In this document: positions 49,941-60,100 of the stretch, one piece after another
Numbering within the stretch: position 1 is the first letter of the stretch
Layout: each line of letters opens with the position of its first letter
Assembly: GCA_963920705.1 (NCBI GenBank)
Contig: OY987227.1
Coordinates: forward strand, 20,733,434-20,797,433
Direction: 5' to 3'
Source: Odiellus spinosus
Taxonomy: Eukaryota > Arthropoda > Arachnida > Opiliones > Phalangiidae
Length of the DNA stretch: 64,000 bases
The notes under the pieces: generated by a model
The model's database searches: none
What the model saw: only the letters and a program-made list of their open reading frames with translations
What the model was told of the DNA's origin: nothing
Translations under genes and position numbers: made by a program

Positions 49941-52900
49941 CTAATTGTAAGCCTTGGGATAAGTGAAGAAAATAACTTCGCCACGTAGAAAGCCCCCTTT
50001 CATTTCTGAATAAATTCATAGTTTAGTGCAATTACCTATTCATGTTAGCATAAATAAATTCATTATAGAACTTAATTAGCATACTTATGATTGTACTTAT
50101 TCCTAGCATTCCGTAAAATATGGATCATGTATTGTTATAATCAAACTACGCTTTAATTAACTCAAAATCTTTAATATTCGCTTGTTTTATTATATAAATT
50201 ATTAACTAAGATTGCAATGACGAGATAATTTTGTGAGACTTATCGTTTAAGACAATTATAGCAAGAAAAATTAATTGAAGAGAGTTAAATTAAAAATAAA
50301 GAGCGTCCAGATCGAAATGAAAAAAAAAAACTAAATATAAGACGAAAAGTGTATTTAAATGGCCTTCAACGTTTTAACTGTAAATAGTGAAAAAAGCAGG
50401 CCGAAAGTTGATAAACCCAAACTTTTCCCCCGAGCTTCAAAACAAAAACTGGCTAAGAAGTTAAAAGCCAAGAGAAATAATGGATATTTTAAATTACAAA
50501 TAAACCTAATGTACAGCATTGTTCAGGTTCTCCCTTACCCCCTACTCCAAATTTGAATGTTTTAAAAGATTATAAAAATTATTTAAATATTACAAGACTA
50601 TATATAAATAGCATTATTATTGTTTTCGAGAAAATCGAAATTACCAAGAAATAACTAGCTCCTTCCCACGAAATTTTATCAAAATTAAATTAGTATTGTT
50701 GTGATGTTTTTCAAAAACCTATTGATATTATATATTTAAAAGAAATTGTAAAAGAGGAAAAAAAGGTACTTTTCGGCACTGTACCAGAAATTTAATCAGG
50801 CACCCGTAAAACCTCTCTTTTTCATACGTTTTTGTTTCAAAAATTAATTGTATAAAAAAATCCCAGGGCCACAAAATTTTTCTTTTTTAATTAAAAAAAT
50901 GGAAACGGTTAATGGAGCGATTCCCGGTGTTAATTTTACTATGATGAATTTCATTTTAATATGATATGAATTTTTTGATTATCTATTTTTAATTTGTACT
51001 TTTTTCGGGCGTATAATGTCAAGAAATAATATTTCTTAGATAACTAAACCACCCACTCTGTTTTGAAAAGAATACTTATTCAATGACAGATACGCATTGT
51101 CTACCGTGACTACTTTAGGTTCGGTTACATTGCACGCAATGCAATGGGCCTTAAGTCACGTTATCAAATTGTTATGAGTATTAGATTTTAAAATTACTTT
51201 TAACTAAAAATCTGTCAACTATGGTTAGTGCCTGGGTCTATTCTATCTTAATTGCCATTAGTGTTTGGGTTCTACTATTAATCTGATATTCATTTCTTAA
51301 AATTTCAAAGCGTGAATTTCTTTCTCTCTCCCAACCTTTTTTTAACTGTAGTAAAAAAAAATTTGGGTATTAAAAATATTATGAAAAATTAGATATTTTG
51401 ATGTTAAAAAAAGGTACGGATATTTCGAAAAAATATAAATTAGAGATATGTAAGAGTCAGTTGGTAATAGTGAGGAATGGTGTTATTTAGAAGACAAAAA
51501 AAAAAATTGGAGGTCATAATTATAAGGTCTATTGTATGTTACCAAAATAAAAGGCGCCAGAATCGTATTAATTAGTTTGTAAAAATTAATAATTGTTGTA
51601 AAGCTAACGAGAGCAACTGAAAGGGAAAAAAATTATGCCAGTTTTGTTGACGGTCGCGTTTTTGTTTTCCCCCCATTTCCCTAAGTTGGGGTTCCCTATT
51701 CATTTGTAAATAAAAAATAATGTTTACATCAGCCATGAGACAAAAAACGGCAGAATGAAAATAAATTAATCAGCACCTTTACCGTTATTTTTAAGTTTGA
51801 CTCAATCAAAGGCGAAATAAATCTAAGATATCATTTTAGTTTGTAATTAAGTAGTTGGATTTTACGTGCCATTCTGAAACATTTAACTGACCATTCTCAT
51901 CCAATAAACAATATATAAAAAAATTATATCACGGTTAATAAGCGAGTGTGGGATGTTAAATTTGATTGAAGTGATAAAAAATAGAGATGTCCATTAAAAA
52001 AATACAACTAGAATTGTATTTTTTAAATGTCAAGGATAAGGATTATTACCGGTTAAAAATTTTGTAAAAAAAGATGACAACCAAAATCCCTTGTTTCAAA
52101 GAGCTATAGTTTCTGATTTGTCAATTACTGGTTTTATTATTACCAGGAATTCATAAATAATAGATAAAGAAGGAATATTTGTCTTGATTTAATGAGTGCG
52201 AGCCAGTCCACAACCCCCTTCTACGGAAGGGGAGAAGCAAAGAGGAGAGCGGGTTTTTTTCCTAAGGCAAAACCGGGTCAATAAAATATCTCTTTTTGTT
52301 ACTCACGTCAGCAACGTCAGTACAAGAGAGCCAATAAGATACTTATAAAGCTGTTTCCTGGGCTAGGAGGCGGAATAACGTAAAGGCAATAAGTCTAATA
52401 TTCCTTCTAGAATTATTTATTAATCCCCGTTATTACCGTTAAATTTTCAAAATTAAATTTCTGATATGAAATGATAAAACTTATGCGTTGTTCAAAATTT
52501 AACCACTTCAATGAAATACATTCAGGATACGTTCTAAAAAAACTAAGGAAACTAATAACACTGCATAACTGTATAAATAAATTTGTCTGCCGTTTAATGC
52601 TCTACGCTAAGTCATGTAAATTTAATTTTTCTAGTGTTAGTAAAAAACACAAACGATCTCGAGATAACAAGAGATTCAATATACGGATCTTCCTTTAAGA
52701 TAAGAAAAAAATTTTGAATCTCACCAGGTGAGGAAAAAAAAACTTAAAGTATTTATATAAATATATCCCTTCTGAGCAAATTAACATTGCCAGTTTTTAA
52801 TACCTACTCCCCCTCTTAGACCCATTTATTAATTATTATTATTGTATTAGGCGTTCTAGAATTATATTAGAAAATAACCTAAGGCGCTTTTTCTCCCTAC

Positions 52901-53625
52901 ATTTTGTTCATTAATTTTTTAAAATTCTATTTAATTTTGTTTCTTACGGTATATCATTTTTTTGGCTAATCCTAATAATTATTACCGGTTCAGTGAAATG
53001 TCTATAAAAAATTTGCCTTAGATTGATGTTATTATTGCTGTTGATAGTCGGCCTGTTAAAAAAACTATTTGGTGGATTTTTTTTATAAATTCTTTGAGTG
53101 TGTGCAATTTAACGTCCGCTGGGAAATTTAATTTCACGAATTAATATAGCGAGCTATTAATATTTTAAGAAAAAACATAAAGAAAAAAGATAAAAGTTTT
53201 ATCGTATATATTATATGTCATACTTTTGTACACAATTACCCAAAAAAAAGTATATGTATATAATTCTTATCGTGAAAGTATCAAAATATTTTCAATAAAA
53301 TTCATTCTATAAATAAGAATCTTGTCTATTTTCTTCACATCCGCTTATTTAAGTATTTAAGAATCATTTATCCCAGGGGGGGGGGGGGGGGGACCGGCAG
53401 GGATAATACAAAAAATTGGTAATATCAGAGTAGGTACAGAACGAGTAGCGAAAATGCCGAGAAATTTCTGACTAAAAATCAAATGTCTGAGAACCAATAA
53501 GCCTTTTAGACATAAGGATGCCTGCCCCATTTCTTATGTTGAATAGACTTACTGAAAACGCTATCATTTATCATTACTCAGTAGCGAGGCTCAGTAGGCA
53601 TCGCCCAGAAACTTAAGGGGTAGGA
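49941..53625. other. no gene seen
   Basis: AT-rich intergenic sequence between convergent genes. Frames at 50359-50556 and 52471-52698 (+) are basic, Asn/Lys-rich translations without support. A 15-base or longer G run lies at about 53378-53392. Confidence 0.4.
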
Positions 53626-53804
53626 TTATAGTATGTGGTAATAGGGTCAAAATTCTCCTCATATCAAATGGAAACTATTTTAATAGTGTATATTAGACCT
53701 CAACAATTTAACCTAACCTAACCTAAACAAACTCGAACAATAAACTAACCTAACCTAACCCAACCTAAACAAACTCGAACCTTATTACCACATACTATAA
53801 TTGT
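53626..53804. repeat. inverted repeat enclosing CCTAA (TTAGG-type) telomere-like tracts
   Basis: TATAGTATGTGGTAATAGGG at about 53627 and its near complement CCTTATTACCACATACTATA at about 53782 bracket two tracts of CCTAA repeats (about 53709-53729 and 53754-53769). Each tract is followed by ACAAACTCGAAC. TTAGG is the common arthropod telomere repeat. It may be an interstitial telomere patch or simply the interior of a foldback element. Confidence 0.6.
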
Positions 53805-54046
53805 ACCACTAAGGGGACAAATAGAAATATCACGTGACTTTGAGGCTCGGCATCAGAGCCTGCTTAACCTGTCCCTTCATTAATCTTGGTTCAAATAATT
53901 CAATTCTAACCCACGACCGCATAGCGGAAGCGGAAAAACAGAAGCCACTAGATTTTAGGAAATTATTTGGGCTTCTAGACAGTTTTTACCGCCAACTTCG
54001 CCAAGCACCATTAATGGGCGTGTCTTTAATAAAAAGATTTTTCGAC

Positions 54047-54100
54047 CTTGGCAGGATTTACGTCACTTTTAACTGGCTCACCCATTGCTTTTCCCGCCAT
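54047..54100 (-). CDS. possible first exon of a short unidentified gene (weak)
   Basis: Minus strand: ATATGGCGGG overlaps an ATG and reads MAGKAMGEPVKSDVNPAK before a GT (GTCGAA) that could be a donor. It lies head-to-head with the candidate at 54499 and is about 400 bp away. No downstream exon or homologue was recognised, and the uninterrupted frame ends six codons later. It is included because the YY1-like ATGGCG context and local GC rise are promoter-like. Confidence 0.2.
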
Positions 54101-54498
54101 ATTTGCCGCGAAAAGGGCCTTGGTGAAAATTGGCCGGACAAAGGATAAATATCACAAATATTTATTTAGGGAATTAACTACTGAAATCTCCATCAGACCC
54201 TTTTTATTCGAACACGAGGCCATATTCTTGTATGTTGGATAAATTAACAATTGTAGTTATCCAAGACCCCAAGTTGTATTATGGTGCACAAATAGCAGGG
54301 ATATTTTCGAAGCCCTTTGTCTTAACTCTTGCCCCAGCCAGAGTAATCGGCACAAATACGAACTGACAAAATTGTCATCGGTAAAAATATTCAAACAATT
54401 AACTCACCCTATTTGAAACACTTTCATTATTTACAATCCACCGGCAGTCCATTGTTTTATTCCCACGATGCGTTCCGATTTTACATGTATAGTTCAAG

Positions 54499-54585
54499 AT
54501 GGCGTCGATCGTTCCACACTTAAAGGCCACAGTTCACGACTTGAACCAAATTGGCGGCATCAATGGTTTGGCTTCTTTAGTCTTG
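54499..54585 (+). CDS. possible first exon of a short unidentified gene
   Basis: CAAGATGGCG gives a good start context and matches the YY1-type motif often seen at housekeeping-gene starts. The frame reads MASIVPHLKATVHDLNQIGG then INGLASLVL and meets the donor-like GTAAAC at 54586. A downstream acceptor TCTCTCCACAG ends at 55250-55251 and is followed within 300 bp by two AATAAA signals (55495 and about 55522), compatible with a small two-exon transcript. In phase, the second exon gives about 20 hydrophobic residues. I recognise no family. Confidence 0.3.
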
Positions 54586-54765
54586 GTAAACCTTTCACTC
54601 GAAATTTATTTTAAAACAAAAAAGCGAATACTTTCTAGTCAGATAATAAGCTAAACCAAATGTATAATATAAAACTAAAACGTTTAATATTAAAATCTAT
54701 CATCGCGACACGACTCTAACGGTCTAACCTCCATTCTCCAGCCACGCTTTGACGCTTAACCCAGC

Positions 54766-54843
54766 GGCGGCACTAGAGTCTCACGTGATACCAATCAACC
54801 AATCATAGCGACCCTGGCTAAAGGCTACGTTGCTAGTGCCGCC
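54766..54843. repeat. short perfect inverted repeat
   Basis: GGCGGCACTAG at 54766-54776 and CTAGTGCCGCC at 54833-54843 enclose CCAAT-containing sequence (CCAATCAACCAATCATAG). It could be a tiny foldback element or a hairpin. Confidence 0.5.
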
Positions 54844-54849
54844 TATTGG

Positions 54850-56650
54850 TCAGTTCAATCTGACAAATTACAAATTCATAATTTGCACTAGCGTAATTAC
54901 GCGAAATGAAAACACATTTTTACACTTACTCCAGAATTTTATTTTCGTGTAACTTCACTTTTTTAAGTGAATAACTGCAGTTCCATAAATATAAACATAA
55001 CCCAAGACTGCCCAAAGTGCCTTTTTTTACTTTATATATTTAATTTAGGCGGGAAACTGGGAAATTTAACTCTTCCACATTTAAACTAGAAGAAGGCGAG
55101 GAAATTAAGACAATGAGTTAAAATGAATCGCGGATGATATATACAATTAATGCGCTTCTGATAACAAAAGATGGCATTCAGCATTACTATTTACTCATAA
55201 TTAAACTTTAAAATCAAATGTAAAAGTAAAACTGATAGTTCTCTCCACAGCTAATGAAGCTAAATCAAAGTTTCAAGATTTGTTTTTTCTTTTTAAATTT
55301 TTGTATTATTTAAGCGTGATATTAGGCACAATTTTACGCGTAAAAATTATTCTATTTACTTTACGAATAACTGAATCATATCACAAAACCAAAATATTAT
55401 ACGTGGTTTTAGTCAAAGCGATAAAACGCTTTTTAATTAACGTTATTCCTATGAATTTATACAGTGGGCTAACATTACTTAAACATTGTCTGTGAATAAA
55501 AATTTCTCCTTTTTGTTTCGCAAATAAAGTTTTGTAACCAAGGTTTTTGTATTTTAAAATATAGAAACTTTTTTTCTAACAAATAAAAAGTGAACCTTAC
55601 TAACTTTTGAAGGGATTATAAATAAAAAAATTTCAATAAAATAAGGGAATGATAAAAATGGCAAGAATAAATAGTTTTGTTTCGTGGTTATGGTCAAATA
55701 TTGAAGTATATGCCATATTTTTCGTCAAATAAATTTCAAATAACGAAAAACTGAATGAAGCTTTTATTCTAAATAAAAAGTACGCTACTATAGATTAACT
55801 TATTAAGCTTTAGTTAATTTAAAAGTGCTGAAAACTTTAAGTTGGTGTTTGGTAAAAAATGAAATAGTTAAAAATAATCCATTTGTTTAATGCTAAATAA
55901 AACAAGTGCTAAATTGAAAACTTATTGAATATACCGCTACCAGCGAGTTGGAACCATTTACTACTAACATGGCCTAATATGGGGAAGGTTTAGTTTCTAG
56001 ACTAAAGTGAATTATTTGAAAAATGAGCCAAGGGGAATTAAAAAGAGGGAGTGGCAGACATGGTGAACGGTGGAATCAAAACTCATAATTTAATTTCCCC
56101 TATCAGGAAGAGATAATACTTTTTCGGGTGCTTAACAAGCAGACTTATCAATGACTTGTTCTTACTGCAATTTTCCGCATAATTCAAGGACTTTAATCAT
56201 CTTTTAAAAATATTACCTCATCATAGGAGTGGATAAAAATCTTTCCATTTCTCATGTCTGATTCTCCTAAAGTTCATTCTCCCTTGAATCAGTTAAGAAA
56301 ATACTACATTATGTTTTTGGCATTAATTTTCCTACATTAACTTTTTTTTTTTTTTTTTTTTTTTTTTTCAAAAAAACTTTGCTTATTTTGTATATCCCCT
56401 CGACATTTTTTTCTTAAAAAATATAGCAAACTTTTCGGATCACAGATTAATTTTTAAAGGAGGCTTTTATAATTGGTTTTTCTCCAATATTATCGATTGA
56501 TCCTCATTGCCAAACTCCAATGTATTTTTTTTTTTTTACCATTTAGCGTATGAATGTTTTTTGTCGTAATATGAGCAAATCTCCGTTTTTTGTTGATAAT
56601 GCACCATGAAGTTTTTGTCGTCATGTTTTCCCTATACATTCTGATATCTT
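54850..56650. other. no confident gene; possible 3' exon of the candidate at 54499
   Basis: A hydrophobic frame to 55495 ends at a TGA that abuts AATAAA. Otherwise AT-rich with a long T run at 56342-56368. Confidence 0.35.
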
Positions 56651-56658
56651 TAATATTT

Positions 56659-56668
56659 TTTATTTATT
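56659..56668 (-). promoter_or_regulatory. candidate polyadenylation signal of scribble
   Basis: Two overlapping AATAAA hexamers on the minus strand, about 330 bp after the predicted scribble stop. Confidence 0.35.
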
Positions 56669-56992
56669 TTTTTTTCTTAACAATTTAATAGAAAACGCTT
56701 TGTTATTTTGGTCGTTCAACACGTATAAAAAAATCAATGTATACTGAATAACAATAAAACTACCCCATAAAAACAGCGCGTGAACCTTTTTTGTTTTCAT
56801 TGTTTAAATATAAAACTGTTTCTGTTTTATGAAAAATTGGTCATGTGGGATTTCTGCGGATATCTCTATCCACGTTAAAAGAGTCTCAGTAACTCTTAAA
56901 TAAAAAATAGGCCCGTGTGCTAAAACAGTACGTAAGTCACTTCGCATAAAGTTGGCATCACCATGAATATGTAAATTTTTTTTTAACATATC

Positions 56993-57153
56993 TTATCGTT
57001 TTTTTGAACGTTTTTTCTTCTTTTTTCGACTAAGTGAAGTGGAAGCGTCACTATTCGCGGTGGAAGGGGTATCAGTCACGGGGGATGGTAGTTCGTCTGT
57101 CACATTTTCCTCAACTTTCTCTTCATTTTCTACATTTTCTTCTTTTACGATAC
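56993..57153 (-). CDS. scrib: scrib terminal exon: acidic tail with Lys/Arg cluster
   Basis: The acceptor is read as GGTGATGAAG above 57153; it lacks a good pyrimidine tract, but it is the only one that keeps the frame. The tail is Glu/Val-rich, then Ser/Thr/Pro-rich, and ends LSRKKKKKRSKKR-stop. It is in phase with the previous exon. Confidence 0.65.
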
Positions 57154-60100
57154 CTTCATCACCACCACCATCACCCAAATTTCACGTCACTTTTAGTTTA
57201 TTACGATTCTTCCAATGTTTAACACATTTTTTTTTTTCCCCAAAGTATCCGCAAAGTTTCAGGCAACAAACTACTCTACTCACCATTCTCGGACATTTCA
57301 TCACCTTGCCCCGATAATTGTAGCGATATTATTTTCTCCGTTGTAGTTTCAACCTGATTAATAATAAATATTTTTAGTTAAAACCTTGTGCGTAACAAAT
57401 GGGGTATAATATCAAATTAAACTAAAAGCAATAATAAGGCAAAACACTCCTAGAAACTAAAAAAAACAAACTAGGATAAACAGCGGTACTAGAAAATAAT
57501 ATTGTTCCTACAAGAATGCCAAAATTTTTCACTTCTAATAGCCTTTCAATGGTTACAAAATTAGATGGGAAATATATTTTTTTTCTTGGAATTCAACTAA
57601 AATCCTCATAAACAATGAGTTCTAGACGATTCCATAAATGGAGCGGCATCAGTACCTCCAAGAGTTTTGTGGCTGCTGTCTGTGACTAAAGTCATTAATT
57701 TAATTTATAAAGGGAGAATGAAGCGTTACAAGCGATTTATTTCCATTACCCTAATTTTGAAGGCCCTACCAAAAATACACATTTGAAGTAACAATTAGAC
57801 GTTTTAAAGGAAGAATGCAACCTAACAACAATAGATTTTTTATCGATTCCTTATTGTTTAAATAGGCCTAATCTACTAGTGAAAAAATTTACGAACAAAT
57901 ATTAAACTAGAAATTTAAAACTTACCCTCAAAATTGGCTTAGGGATTCATGGACATCCTGATTTCCTCGCGTTTAAGGTCTAGCGACCAATCGAATGCGA
58001 TTGCAAGTCTAGTGGAAATCTTGTGTAAACAACGTGCCTTTGTTCATTGGTCGCTAGACCTTACATGGAGGCAATTCAGGATCTCCATGAATTCCGCTAA
58101 GCCTTCTTTCCTGGTAAGTTTTAAATTTATTTCTAGTTTAATATTTGTTTTGTAAACTTTTTATTGGTGGATGAGGCCTATTTAAACGATAAGGATTCGA
58201 TAAAAAAATCACTTGTTAAATTAGGTTGCAAACTCCCTTTAAGGCAAGTTATTAATGATTACCTAAAGTATAATTTAACGATTGATGCAATTATTTAAGA
58301 TAACAACATTACAATTAGGATCGAATAAATAGAAATAATGAGGTGTCTAGTTCCATTCGCCCTTTTAAAACCAAATACTAGGTTCTGGTAAGCTTTTTTT
58401 TTAATGACAATAAAGAAACTGCAAGTTTAAAGAATTTTAAAACCATTCAATGGCTTAATTTTTGGTTTTTTTTAGTAAAAGGGTGCGACTAAAAATAATA
58501 CTGGTGACATGCCTAACGCTAGGTGAAAAGACTTAAAAATATATTGTAACCTAAAGGAAAAATCGAGGAATAAAGCCAATAAAAATAAAATTATAACAAT
58601 CACGCTTCATGCCCAGGAGATGGAAACAACTGAAAAATGGTGCGTGGATTAAATATAAACTGAAAGTATAAAACTGATTTTTGCGGATGCCATTTAATGC
58701 AACATCGAGTAGAGATTTCTTTTTCCATCAGTGGTGGACGAATTATTAAAAATACCTCTTTTTCGACCACTTTTTCAACGTATTCTATAGTCCGTAGTTT
58801 AGGTAAGCCTGTTTCCTCATCGATATATAGTTCAGTCTTGCAGACTAGAATCTTTTCGTCGACAACAAATTCTCGTTCGACTATACGCGTTTCCCCATCT
58901 TCAACTCTCAAGATCAGGTGGGGAAAATCTTCCGAAGAAGGCTTTAGAACCAGCGTAGGCTCCTTCAGTTAACGGGTTAAATTAGCATGGGATACCCATT
59001 AAACCTTATATACGTATAGGTTAATTAAGAACGACATAAAAGGGGAGGGGCTAATAATTACAGAATCTTCCTAGTAATAATATTTCAATGATATACAAAA
59101 ATAGGCTTACCCTCGTGTTCACGTTATCCACGCTACCATTTTTTATGTGGTTTTCTGTTTCAACTTCTAAAATAAAAGTTTTGAAAAAGTAAGTATTTTA
59201 AAGGGATACTAGATTCTATAAAAAAGTTAGTTCTAATCGATTTAGAATGTTCAAATATGCCTAAAAGCATCATCAAATTTGCTGTTAATCATCATCAATT
59301 GCTGATGCCAATGAGAGTTTTGAAGCATGAACCGAAAGAGATGTTAGAAGTAGCGCAGGCTTTAGATTTAAATTGGATCTTGCACCATTTTTTAGTATAC
59401 TTCATTAGCATAAACAACTAATTCCATAGTAATTTTTCCATTCTAATTTTTTTTTTTTTTTTCTCAACGGATTTATGCGAGTCTAGTTTGAGACTTTGAT
59501 AAGTAAATGTAAATTAACCTTATGCGAGTTTTGATATGGTATTTTTAAGCATATTTTAACAGTCTAAAAGATTAAAAATCTGACAAATATATCAATTAGT
59601 TTACCATCAATATCAATATCTATATCGATAGTAGAAAGCCTCTGGGCCACTGGTTTCCTCTCCATAGCTTCTTTTAACTCTTGTTCCTTCGTGATAACGA
59701 TTTGAGCTTTCATGGCGTCCTCTTCCAAAGATTTTAATCTGGCCTGTCGCCAGGCTGCCCTTTTATCCGCCTTTAAAGCACGTACTTGAGCGGGCGTTAA
59801 GTGCGAGTAGATACTCTCGTCAAGTTCATCATCTTCCAAATTATTATTCTCCCGTTTAATTTTGTCCTGTAACCTTTTTTCAGCTTTTGCCGTTCGTACG
59901 GGAATGGGTATGCCACTGCTACTGACTCCCAAACTATTAGGTCGCGTGGCTGAGGTGTTGGGGGTACTTTGGTTGCGCATTATTATTTTCCCTTCCCCCA
60001 AAGAGCCTAGGGCTTTTATTTCATCGGGATCATCTTCAAAATCCTCTTCAATCGATTTGAAGTAGTGAAGTTCTTCTTGAGTCATGCTGGCCATCTTTTT